A stretch of DNA of 26,481 nt from a virus, in IMG/VR virus record IMGVR_UViG_3300025896_000166, positions 1 through 26,481 of that record; one strand, given 5' to 3'. Position numbers and translations under genes: made by a program. Below, in pieces: positions 16,197-22,393 of the stretch. Positions within the stretch are counted from its first letter, which is position 1; every line of letters begins with the position of its first letter. The notes under the pieces were generated by a model, which was not told the DNA's origin, made no database searches, and was given only the letters and a program-made list of their open reading frames with translations.

Positions 16197-16675
16197 GCAT
16201 ATCAATGAAGAACTATCCGCCGCGCCCAAAGGCAACGCCAGAAATGGTGCTGCAGGCCGCTAAGCGTATCGAGGAGCTTGAGTCTTTAGAGAGCGGTAGT
16301 GCCGAGGAAATTGCTCGTTACTACCGCCCAGGCATTAGCGGATTTGAATTGGCATTGGAGCTACATAGGCGCGAGAGCTGGGAGATTCAGGATTCGTTTA
16401 TTGAGTTCTTTGGGTCACTGGATGATGCGGTTGATACTTACCTGAAAACGGCTGAGTTTGAATGGGAGCGCGAAAACAACATTAAGCCACCACTGCCTAT
16501 CGGTACTCGCGTTAAGACTTATGCAGGCATGGCCACAATCACTGGCGAACACCGTTATAGCGCCGCTACTTACCTACTGAAGCCCGATGGTCAGGATGAT
16601 GCAGCAACCAATACCAGTCGCATCCTAATGACCTTTGAGAAGGCAGAAGAAGCCGTAGAGGCGCAAAATGACTAA
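16193..16675 (+). CDS. Unrecognised cassette protein
   Basis: 160 aa, starting MSISMKNYPPRPKATPEMVL. Residues 15-80 are helical and acidic (AAKRIEELESLESGSAEEIA), then KPPLPIGTRVKTYAGMATIT and HRYSAATYLLKPDGQ form a short beta barrel-like end reminiscent of SH3-type modules. Joined to the previous gene by ATGA overlap and to the next by an eight-base overlap. No catalytic motif seen. Function unknown. Confidence 0.72.
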   Translation: MSISMKNYPPRPKATPEMVLQAAKRIEELESLESGSAEEIARYYRPGISGFELALELHRRESWEIQDSFIEFFGSLDDAVDTYLKTAEFEWERENNIKPPLPIGTRVKTYAGMATITGEHRYSAATYLLKPDGQDDAATNTSRILMTFEKAEEAVEAQND

Positions 16676-16835
16676 GCCAGCGCGAGGCCGACCGCCAAAG
16701 GCAGAAGGTGATGTATTCGTTCAGGGCTCGCTACGGCTGAATGCCGCCCAATGGGATGAGTTTAGCAAGGTTGGCGGGGTAGACTGGCTGCGAGGCGTAC
16801 TAGACCGCCGTATACGCAAGGATCAACAGAAATGA
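16668..16835 (+). CDS. 55-aa ribbon-helix-helix-like protein
   Basis: Starts MTKPARGRPPKAEG, an AT-hook-like or basic arm (RGRPPK), followed by FVQGSLRLNAAQWDEFSKVG and DWLRGVLDRRIRK. A short strand, then two helices with a Gly-Gly turn, is the pattern of Arc/MetJ-type repressors in phages. It overlaps the previous gene by eight bases and ends in an ATGA overlap with the next. It is a candidate for the protein that binds the inverted repeat at 14824-14863, but that is inference. Too small to be found by simple length filters. Confidence 0.7.
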   Translation: MTKPARGRPPKAEGDVFVQGSLRLNAAQWDEFSKVGGVDWLRGVLDRRIRKDQQK

Positions 16836-16999
16836 AGTACAGAATGAGCTTGATATGCCAGTTTTGCGGGAATCCTTTTAGTGCGCATAGGGCATCAACC
16901 GGTCAATGCCCTACCGGAAAGGCAGATCCACGGTTTAGCCACCAGGCATTCGAGCCAAAAGGCCGGACAAAGAAGCCGTTGAAGGACTGGCCAATATAA
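16832..16999 (+). CDS. 55-aa Cys-rich protein, possible zinc knuckle
   Basis: Starts MKYRMSLICQFCGNPFSAHR and continues ASTGQCPTGKADPRF. CxxC at residues 9 and 12, His19 and Cys26 could bind a zinc ion in a treble-clef-like or short ribbon. Basic C-terminal tail (KGRTKKPLKDWPI). ATGA overlap with the previous gene supports translation. Similar CxxC-type miniproteins are common in phage accessory blocks, usually without defined role. Confidence 0.65.
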   Translation: MKYRMSLICQFCGNPFSAHRASTGQCPTGKADPRFSHQAFEPKGRTKKPLKDWPI

Positions 17000-17080
17000 C
17001 TTACCCGTATACCGTAGCAAAATGCGCCCGTACCTGAAAACGGCTGTATGCCTTGCTGCGTATGGCCTTGCAGGCTTTCC

Positions 17081-17123
17081 TTGTCGGGGAGCCTTGTCGG
17101 GATGTTGTCGGGATGTTGTCGGG
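17081..17123. repeat. Four direct copies of TTGTCGGG
   Basis: TTGTCGGG starts at 17081, 17094, 17105 and 17116; spacing 13, 11 and 11 bases, the last three forming an 11-bp tandem unit TTGTCGGGATG. It fills the 143-base gap between the Cys-rich ORF and the DUF551 gene. Spacing close to one helical turn suggests protein-binding iterons or a regulatory leader; replication slippage is the plain alternative. Confidence 0.7.
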
Positions 17124-17142
17124 CAAACAAGAGGGGATTGTG

Positions 17143-17364
17143 ATGAGCGAATGGCAGCCGATAGAGACGGCACCGAAGGATGGGACTTATGTGATGGTCA
17201 GCAATGGCGGCGGGGTATGGGTCGCTAGATATAAAGGTGTTTTTGTGTCGGGATGGGTTCCGCCAATCCCATGGCAAAGCATGATGCTAAACCACGACCA
17301 CATCCCGAGCGCAAAGCGAAAAGGCCCACCAACCCACTGGATGCCACTACCGCCGAACCCGTGA
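17143..17364 (+). CDS. DUF551 protein
   Basis: 73 aa from ATG 17143 with GAGGGG upstream. It begins MSEWQPIETAPKDGTYVMV and ends PTHWMPLPPNP, the two conserved ends of DUF551 proteins common in phages of enteric and other proteobacteria. The frame continues upstream to 17053, but that extension crosses the TTGTCGGG repeats and is probably not translated. Function of the family is unknown. Part of the plus-strand accessory cassette. Confidence 0.86.
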   Translation: MSEWQPIETAPKDGTYVMVSNGGGVWVARYKGVFVSGWVPPIPWQSMMLNHDHIPSAKRKGPPTHWMPLPPNP

Positions 17365-17432
17365 CAGCGAACTGCCACTAAAAAATGGTATTGCCTCCGC
17401 CAATGAGAGAGGCATTGGAGATTAAGATTAAA

Positions 17433-17669
17433 ATGAAAATACCATGCTGGCTAAATGGCCACAGAATGATTGTCACGCAAAGATTCGGCAAGTATAGCTA
17501 CCGGGCATCCTGTATAGATTGCGGATTGATGTTCGCGGAAAGCGATCAGCTTCGACTAAGAACCTTATGGTCGTCTGAGTTTCACCGTATGTTTGAACAC
17601 TACGGCTTTAAGATTGACTACCAAGAATGGGAAGGAACCGGAGGCCGCAAGAACTACAAGCTAGTGTGA
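17433..17669 (+). CDS. Small prophage-type protein (DUF1660-like)
   Basis: 78 aa starting MKIPCWLNGHRMIVTQRFG. The opening (M-K-x-P-C-W-L-x-G-H) and CIDCGLMFAE match a small Cys-rich family found in prophages, with Cys5, His10 and the CxxC pair as likely zinc ligands. Start chosen by family; ATGs at 17385 and 17403 are in frame upstream. It is the last cassette gene and faces the holin-like gene tail to tail across 11 bases. Confidence 0.72.
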   Translation: MKIPCWLNGHRMIVTQRFGKYSYRASCIDCGLMFAESDQLRLRTLWSSEFHRMFEHYGFKIDYQEWEGTGGRKNYKLV

Positions 17670-17678
17670 TAAAGGTAT

Positions 17679-17714
17679 CTCTACCCCTTATCCGGTATAT
17701 GGATAGGGGCAGAG
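17679..17714. terminator. Hairpin at the convergent junction
   Basis: Arms CTCT-A-CCCC-TTATCC and GGATA-GGGG-C-AGAG around a seven-base loop GGTATAT, with one bulge and one mismatch. It straddles the stop codon of the minus-strand gene and lies 10 bases past the plus-strand stop. Neither side has a strong T run, so it is a candidate bidirectional terminator or an mRNA end stabiliser. Confidence 0.5.
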
Positions 17715-18061
17715 TACACCTGATTCCACACAAAGCCGCCTGCAGCCACGACGACAGCCAGGATGGCTGCAATTACCCACTTCCTCGTCTCGCGCAAGGC
17801 AGGCAGGTCGGCGTTAATAGCCTTGATCACGTCAGATTGCTTGTCTATCCGCTCGTGAACCTTCTCGATGGCCATGAAGATTCTGTCTGTAGTGTCTTTA
17901 TGGTCTGAATGCCTTATTTCAGCTAGCCTGCTTGTCTCTGCTATCAGGGAAATTGAGCGGCTGATCTCGCCTAGCGTACTCTCTACGCATACGCGCCACT
18001 CGTCATGCCGGTTCCTTGCATCCTCTAAAAGGGCAAGTCGCGTATCAGTGGTCATAGTCAT
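17681..18061 (-). CDS. Holin/XhlA-like membrane protein
   Basis: 126 aa from ATG 18061 (MTMTTDTRLALLEDARNRHD) with AAGG nine bases upstream; the frame opens earlier at 18121 but that part lies inside the previous gene. Residues 25-95 form an amphipathic helix or coiled coil (EKVHERIDKQSDVIKAINAD), then one C-terminal transmembrane segment (KWVIAAILAVVVAAGGFVW). This order of long soluble helix then membrane helix after RETRKW is typical of XhlA/hemolysin-type small phage membrane proteins. It follows the transglycosylase and membrane protein, so a holin or lysis accessory role is likely. Its stop is within the hairpin at 17679-17714. Confidence 0.7.
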   Translation of the reverse strand: MTMTTDTRLALLEDARNRHDEWRVCVESTLGEISRSISLIAETSRLAEIRHSDHKDTTDRIFMAIEKVHERIDKQSDVIKAINADLPALRETRKWVIAAILAVVVAAGGFVWNQVYSAPIHIPDKG

Positions 18062-18071
18062 GCCGCCAGCC

Positions 18072-18689
18072 TTAAAAAATAGGCACCAGCACAGAGAGAG
18101 CAGGCACTGCCTCTCCGTCAAAGTGGAATATCCCCGCCCCTGCAGATACAGAGACCCCCATCACATTGAATTGCTTAACCAGCGACAGTGAGTATCGGTC
18201 ATTGCTCGCGTAATTGGCGCTAAGCGCCAGCTTCTTGGTCTGGTAATAGCCGGCATCGCCAATGGGTATATTGATTGACTCGATAACCGTGCCATCTTTT
18301 GAGCTTGCTATAACGTCTCTATCGCCGCCAGCGTTACGCACGACAGATAGATCCACAGTTATCGCGGGGCATACTACCTGCTCCGCATGACACTTACCGT
18401 TAATGTCCGGCAAAAAAGTCTTATCAGGATGCTTTGCAGGCTGAATTGTGACGCTTACGCGCCTTTCCTCCTTGCTACCCGTTGGAATGGCATGGGGAGC
18501 GGCTGGCACAGCATCAGCAGGAACCCTGGCACTGATAACGCTACCGTCCTTCTGAATGACTTGCGGCTTGAAAGTCTCCCGCTCCATGACTGCAGGGCTG
18601 GCGGTCAGCTTCCAGTGCATGAAAGCGCCCGCCAGCAGCATCGCAATAGTCCAGATGATTGTTAAGACGAGGAACACTCTCATGCTCAT
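18072..18689 (-). CDS. Membrane-anchored lysis-block protein, unrecognised
   Basis: 205 aa with an N-terminal transmembrane segment (MSMRVFLVLTIIWTIAMLLA) and a long outside domain. The domain has a proline/alanine linker (PADAVPAAPHAIP), two cysteines in GKCHAEQVVC and a strand-rich end (RYSLSLVKQFNVMGVSVSAG). ATG 18689 overlaps the transglycosylase stop as ATGA. Position and topology fit an inner-membrane protein with a periplasmic domain, possibly in the place of an inner spanin, but it lacks the coiled coil of Rz proteins. The beta-type C-terminus is unlike known spanins to my eye. Function not assigned. Confidence 0.72.
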   Translation of the reverse strand: MSMRVFLVLTIIWTIAMLLAGAFMHWKLTASPAVMERETFKPQVIQKDGSVISARVPADAVPAAPHAIPTGSKEERRVSVTIQPAKHPDKTFLPDINGKCHAEQVVCPAITVDLSVVRNAGGDRDVIASSKDGTVIESINIPIGDAGYYQTKKLALSANYASNDRYSLSLVKQFNVMGVSVSAGAGIFHFDGEAVPALSVLVPIF

Positions 18690-19648
18690 GTCTGTAACTC
18701 AGGCTTGAAGTATCCAGTATACTTGGCCTTTCGGATGTTCATCACGTTTCGGACGTATTCACGATTGATTTCGAAGAATGATTTTCCGTACCCCTTGACT
18801 GCAATCTTGGCTTTGTAGCTTGTTTTCTCAACGTGGCCAGTCCACTTAGATTGGTCGCATCCTGGCGTAGCGCGACACAAGCGACGATCTTGGGCTAATC
18901 CGCCCAGGCCACCATTGTAAGCCGCCAGCGCCATAGCCGTATGTCCCCATTCGTTATAGGTATCTTTGATGGCGGCATGGTTGTCGCGCATTTTCAGCAC
19001 TACGGCCCGCGCCTGCATTGTTGGGTTATATCGGTCGGCCCATTGCCAGCCTCGCAAACTCTTATGTCTGGCAGTAATTTCCGTGAAGGCATTAAACTTC
19101 GGCGTGACAGTTAGCTGGCCAAGCCCAAAGCCGTACTCTCGCGCAGTCCGCAATTCAGCCCGTGGGCTCCAACACTTTGAATGAGTGAGGCTTGCGCAGG
19201 TTTCCTGCTCTACCAGCCCTGCGAGGGCATCAGGCACGACCATAGCCGGCCAGTGAGCCCGCTGCTCGGCCACTAGCGTATTGATATGAATGCTCGCATT
19301 AGCCGGCATTGCTGCTGCAGCAGGTCTGATACTTAGGATAACTGCCGCCAGCACGATGCACATTCCCAAAAACACCGTTCCAGCCCCCTGTGGCGTTGAT
19401 GCAGCGTCTCTTGCAGTCTGCCGCATACCAATTCCAGGAAACAGTAGCCGCCGCGCCACATGGGACACTGCGATCCCGCCTAGCAGCATTGCCGTGTACA
19501 CACCAAAGACTTCGATGCCTGGCTCCATTAGGGCACCAGCAAGGAAAGGCGATACCGTAAGCACGACGAAGGCCGCGAGCATGATGCCTATAACCCTGAA
19601 AGCATCAGAGGCCAGATTACAAAGTACATTTTCCATTTTACCCTTCAT
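18686..19648 (-). CDS. Membrane-anchored lytic transglycosylase (endolysin-like)
   Basis: 320 aa. Three hydrophobic segments precede the enzyme (about residues 17-40, 46-65 and 91-110), the last ending in an AAAA-type signal-like stretch. The SLT-type domain follows: LVEQETC with probable catalytic Glu149, EYGFGLGQLTV (171-181), and AMALAAYNGGLGGL. It should cleave the glycan strand with formation of anhydromuramic acid. The multi-pass anchor is unusual for an endolysin and would hold it at the inner membrane. It may be released or activated by the holin-like neighbour. Alternatively it is a DNA-entry or virion-type transglycosylase, but gene order supports lysis. Confidence 0.85.
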   Translation of the reverse strand: MKGKMENVLCNLASDAFRVIGIMLAAFVVLTVSPFLAGALMEPGIEVFGVYTAMLLGGIAVSHVARRLLFPGIGMRQTARDAASTPQGAGTVFLGMCIVLAAVILSIRPAAAAMPANASIHINTLVAEQRAHWPAMVVPDALAGLVEQETCASLTHSKCWSPRAELRTAREYGFGLGQLTVTPKFNAFTEITARHKSLRGWQWADRYNPTMQARAVVLKMRDNHAAIKDTYNEWGHTAMALAAYNGGLGGLAQDRRLCRATPGCDQSKWTGHVEKTSYKAKIAVKGYGKSFFEINREYVRNVMNIRKAKYTGYFKPELQT

Positions 19649-19672
19649 CGCACACCTCTTTAGCTTTCAACA

Positions 19673-19742
19673 CAAGCGAGGCCGGAATCGAACCGGCGAT
19701 AGGAGGCTTTCGCCCTGCTCTACCTGCTGAGCCATCTCGTTA
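19673..19742 (-). tRNA. tRNA-like element with short anticodon arm (degenerate)
   Basis: On the minus strand there is a perfect T arm (GCCGG-TTCGATT-CCGGC, 19681-19697) and a perfect D arm (GCTC, eight-base loop, GAGC, 19717-19732). A partial acceptor has CGAG paired with CTCG and one mismatch beyond. Only 19 bases separate D and T arms where about 23 are normal. They fold as GGGC-GAAA-GCCT, a tetraloop, or as an imperfect stem with a loop lacking U33. There is no encoded CCA. It is therefore a tRNA fossil, an insertion-site remnant or a non-translating tRNA mimic. Amino acid identity cannot be given. Confidence 0.5.
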
Positions 19743-19756
19743 AAAACATATTACCA

Positions 19757-19843
19757 CTACTCCTTGCACCATTCAGCACTTGGTCGGTTGCCATGCCATG
19801 CTTTATTAAAACAGTGCAGCGATTCTTCTTTCTCGGGGGTCAT
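19757..19843 (-). CDS. 28-aa ORF coupled to the lipoprotein gene
   Basis: Reads MTPEKEESLHCFNKAWHGNR then PSAEWCKE. ATG 19843 lies one base after the lipoprotein TGA (TGACATG), with AAGGA five bases upstream, an excellent ribosome site. The HGNRPSAEWC-type motif recalls tiny phage proteins of unknown role. Its two Cys and single His could bind metal. Well placed for translation, but length makes it uncertain. Confidence 0.5.
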   Translation of the reverse strand: MTPEKEESLHCFNKAWHGNRPSAEWCKE

Positions 19844-19844
19844 G

Positions 19845-20123
19845 TCAGTCCTTGCAGTACATCGAGTTGTATTTATCGTTGTCGTGCCGCCAGCCCATGC
19901 AGTGGGCAACCTCATGGGTCACGCAAGCAGGGTACACCGATGGCCGAACGATGACGGTGCACGGCTCGCCCGGATAGGCTACGGCAAGTGCGCCATCAGG
20001 TACGCCAGCATCCTGCACTGAGAAGCGTATCGTCACCGCATCACGGTCGCGGTACGGCGTTGGTGCGTCGAATATTCCGCATCCGGTCATAAACAGCAGG
20101 GTCAGGTAGCAGATGGTACGCAT
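19845..20123 (-). CDS. Small lipoprotein with matrixin-type zinc motif
   Basis: 92 aa. The N-terminus MRTICYLTLLFMTGCG is a lipoprotein signal with Cys15 as likely lipidated residue. The C-terminus has HEVAHCMGWRH (70-80), the full HExxHxxGxxH metzincin zinc site, followed by DNDKYNSMY with Met88 as Met-turn, at matrixin-like spacing. Glu71 would be catalytic, His70, His74 and His80 zinc ligands. It lacks room for a complete matrixin domain, so it is a minimal or reduced version. As an outer-membrane lipoprotein near the lysis genes it could act on envelope proteins or peptides. It overlaps the 87-aa gene by 22 bases. Motif seen directly; activity is inference. Confidence 0.8.
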   Translation of the reverse strand: MRTICYLTLLFMTGCGIFDAPTPYRDRDAVTIRFSVQDAGVPDGALAVAYPGEPCTVIVRPSVYPACVTHEVAHCMGWRHDNDKYNSMYCKD

Positions 20124-20365
20124 GGTTTTAGTCCTTTATCCGTCATCGACTCATCAGGCGGTAATTCAGATACAGCACACATTGTCAACGCCTCAACAAT
20201 TTCCGCTGGAATCCAGCCGCTCGATATGTAGTGCGTAGCCGGAGCGTTGCCTGTTGCCGACAGTTCGCTGGTGAACATGCCATCGCCGCCTGTGAATTGT
20301 GCGGCAAGGGTGCGGGCCTGTTCGGCCTTGTCAGCCGTGACGATAATCGTTGCGAAAATATCCAT
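20102..20365 (-). CDS. Small conserved-type phage protein, unknown function
   Basis: 87 aa, starting MDIFATIIVTADKAEQARTL. It has a ferredoxin-like alternation of strands and helices, with MFTSELSATGNAPATHYISS and GWIPAEIVEAL in the middle. The segment APATHYISSGW recurs in small phage proteins next to fibre or lysis genes that I know only as hypothetical. It starts two bases after the stop of the 385-aa gene (TAATCATG) and overlaps the lipoprotein by 22 bases. Confidence 0.75.
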   Translation of the reverse strand: MDIFATIIVTADKAEQARTLAAQFTGGDGMFTSELSATGNAPATHYISSGWIPAEIVEALTMCAVSELPPDESMTDKGLKPCVPSAT

Positions 20366-20367
20366 GA

Positions 20368-21525
20368 TTAGTATGCTCGGGCCTTAGAGTTGCACCATGC
20401 TTCACCTGCTGCGATCTGGCCGGCATTGCTGGCAGCGCCACGGACGATTAGCTGGTAGATGCGCCCGTTGAATGGCCGCGTTGTTCCACCACGACGACCA
20501 ATGTAGAGCGGGTAGCTGCCGTAGTTGCCGGTGCCTGCTGGCCCTGCATCGACGGTAAGCAGCGACGGAACCGCACCATTAACTTTTGGCTTTATTTCGT
20601 CTACCGCTGCTGATGCCGATAGATCGAATGCGCATGATATAACCAGCCGCGCCGTGTCTGCTGGTGCGCTTGTAGAGCGAGATGCAAGCGCGGCTCCGGC
20701 AAGCGCGAAATTGACGGCATACGGCAAGCGCGGCCACAGGATCGCCATCGACCCGGGATTTCCAGCGCCGGTCGCGCTGGATAGCTCGGCGATAATCGCC
20801 GTGTCGGCAGTTGACGCCGATTGAGCCCCCGCCCAAACAGTCATCTTGTCCGTGCCGGTGAAGTCGATGCTCGGCGTTGCCATGCCATCGTCGGTGCCGT
20901 CGAAGTTCAGGTAATACAGACCGTTGCTGTCCTGCTGTAGTGTCGGCCTGCTCGCAGATGTCGTCTGGTAGGCGTGGTTGCCGGGTAGTTCTCGGACGGT
21001 TACGTTGTCAACCGAATAAACAGCCCCAGCCGAGGCGCATGAAAAATAGAAGGCGTTTGTCCCGGTCGCTTGCCGTATGTACTTTTTATGCCCGGTTGAC
21101 CCAGTGATAGTAGTGGTTCCGCCACCGGCATCAAACCGAGCAGTGCCTGATGTATACGTCAAATCAAACTCGACTACATACCACCTACCAGATACGCAAG
21201 ATGCGCCAGTCGCTGTGGCAGTTCGTGTCGCAGTCGCGTTAAAATTTAGCGACCCGCTAGATATGGATGCTTCACTCTGGAGAACCCAGCCGTCAGCATT
21301 GTCGAAGTCGCCATTAGTGACAAGCTCCGCCCCCAACGCCAGCCCCAACCGCTTATCCAGCGCCAAGCCGACAGGCTGCCCAACAGCCGTCACAGGCGTA
21401 GTGCCTGCCGCATCCTGATACAGCGTACTGAAGTCGGACGGGTCTAGCCAGATGCCTTGCTCGCCGGACACGAATAGCGAGTTGATGTAATAGTCTTTTG
21501 GTAGCGCCCCGAGCAGCATGAACAT
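20368..21525 (-). CDS. Phage structural protein with lectin-like (LamG) domain
   Basis: 385 aa, starting MFMLLGALPKDYYINSLFVS; a second in-frame ATG at 21519 is possible. Residues 20-65 (GIWLDPSDFSTLYQDAAGTT, PVTAVGQPVGLALDKR) are a signature of phage tail or fibre-associated proteins. Residues 70-180 resemble a carbohydrate-binding jelly roll (ELVTNGDFDNADGWVLQSEA, YSVDNVTVRELPG). Residues 190-385 resemble a concanavalin A/LamG fold (LYYLNFDGTDDGMATPSIDF, YPLYIGRRGG, FNGRIYQLIV). It probably binds receptor or cell-surface glycan. It lies far from the main tail genes, beside the lysis block. Confidence 0.8.
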   Translation of the reverse strand: MFMLLGALPKDYYINSLFVSGEQGIWLDPSDFSTLYQDAAGTTPVTAVGQPVGLALDKRLGLALGAELVTNGDFDNADGWVLQSEASISSGSLNFNATATRTATATGASCVSGRWYVVEFDLTYTSGTARFDAGGGTTTITGSTGHKKYIRQATGTNAFYFSCASAGAVYSVDNVTVRELPGNHAYQTTSASRPTLQQDSNGLYYLNFDGTDDGMATPSIDFTGTDKMTVWAGAQSASTADTAIIAELSSATGAGNPGSMAILWPRLPYAVNFALAGAALASRSTSAPADTARLVISCAFDLSASAAVDEIKPKVNGAVPSLLTVDAGPAGTGNYGSYPLYIGRRGGTTRPFNGRIYQLIVRGAASNAGQIAAGEAWCNSKARAY

Positions 21526-21529
21526 GGCT

Positions 21530-21880
21530 TTATACCAGTCGAAGGCCGATTTTATACTCGTATTCTGCCGCCGCCGGAGCAGGTAGCTTCACACGAATAT
21601 ACGGAGGGAGCGCCATAGGATTCATTGCAGGCGGAATGTCGGTTAGCTTGTTGGCTGCAACAGGGAATGTCTTTGCTATACCCACTGAGTCCAATACGTC
21701 GAACCCTGCATCAGCGCCGCCAGCAAACGATCCTTGAATAGCGCAGGAAGTCTGGTTTGCACCGGTTGGGGCATAAATACCGACAATGGCTAGCCGCTCG
21801 GAATCAATAGATCCGAAAGAAGAAGTCGGAATCCATGCGGAAGTCGTGCCGGAAGCTGGAATAGTGGCAGTAATATACAT
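21530..21880 (-). CDS. Small structural-type protein behind a regulatory hairpin
   Basis: 116 aa from ATG 21880 (MYITATIPASGTTSAWIPTS), with AGAGGA about eight bases upstream; the frame also opens at 21916 but lacks a ribosome site. Beta-rich, with YAPTGANQTSCAIQGSFAGG and a C-terminal PPYIRVKLPAPAAAEYEYKI, as in small virion proteins of phages. It directly precedes the lectin-like gene, to which it could be a partner. Both its ribosome site and start codon are inside a strong hairpin (21878-21917), pointing to translational control. No family name can be given. Confidence 0.72.
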   Translation of the reverse strand: MYITATIPASGTTSAWIPTSSFGSIDSERLAIVGIYAPTGANQTSCAIQGSFAGGADAGFDVLDSVGIAKTFPVAANKLTDIPPAMNPMALPPYIRVKLPAPAAAEYEYKIGLRLV

Positions 21881-21917
21881 GACGCAATCCTCTGATATTG
21901 CCAGAGAATGCGTCATG
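21878..21917 (-). promoter_or_regulatory. Hairpin covering ribosome site and start codon
   Basis: In the minus-strand transcript, CATGACGCA pairs with TGCGTCATG (nine perfect pairs) and, inside, CTCTG pairs with CAGAG around a seven-base loop. The inner arm holds the AGAGGA ribosome site and the outer arm ends on the AUG of the 116-aa gene. The fold would block initiation in long read-through transcripts, and a transcript starting within it would not be blocked. The outer arms could also be a DNA operator. Confidence 0.65.
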
Positions 21918-21925
21918 CGGTTTTG

Positions 21926-22393
21926 TCAGGCTATAGCTTCCTGAATGAGTCTGTTTACGTTCGTTTCCCAGATTGCCTCATCCTTTGGCATGGTGAAATT
22001 ATGCTTTATGGCTAGATACTCGCATATCTTGAAGGCGGCAACCTCCCATGTTCGCGCAAACTGGACGCTGTTGTCGCACTCTCTAAGGGCAATAGCCCTT
22101 GTTCGCTGAACCAGCTTAACGGCTGATGGTATGGCGGTCGGCTTCTTCATCTCAATGTAAAGCCCAATGTGATTGTCCGTCCTGCTGGCCATTGGCAGGT
22201 GATAATCAGGCATACCGGCTTTGACTCCCTCGCCATTCATAATGCCAGCCTCGGTTGCGTTTCTCTTGCCGCCATTCGGGATATGGTAAAGAGCGTCTGA
22301 TAGCATCAGGCCATTATCTAGCTTAATAAGCCTCGCCCACTTCATTAGCGCCAGGCACTCATTTGACTCATCATGGCAGATCTTCTTTATCAC
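21926..22393 (-). CDS. VRR-NUC family nuclease
   Basis: 155 aa, starting with GTG 22393 in a GTGA overlap with the previous gene. Conserved VRR-NUC features are an N-terminal helix ECLALMKWARL, LYHIPNGGKRNATEAGIMNG, EGVKAGMPDYHLPMA with the catalytic Asp of PDY, and GLYIEMKKP with the Glu-x-Lys pair. These nucleases act on branched or flapped DNA; phage members are used in recombination and junction processing. It follows the NinB and HNH genes, supporting a recombination block. The C-terminal third is a helical extension. Confidence 0.9.
   Translation of the reverse strand: MIKKICHDESNECLALMKWARLIKLDNGLMLSDALYHIPNGGKRNATEAGIMNGEGVKAGMPDYHLPMASRTDNHIGLYIEMKKPTAIPSAVKLVQRTRAIALRECDNSVQFARTWEVAAFKICEYLAIKHNFTMPKDEAIWETNVNRLIQEAIA

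Noticed and set aside
17022-17228. 68-aa plus-strand ORF across the TTGTCGGG repeats
   Set aside because: It runs out of frame over the DUF551 gene and has a Cys-rich low-complexity look; no ribosome site.
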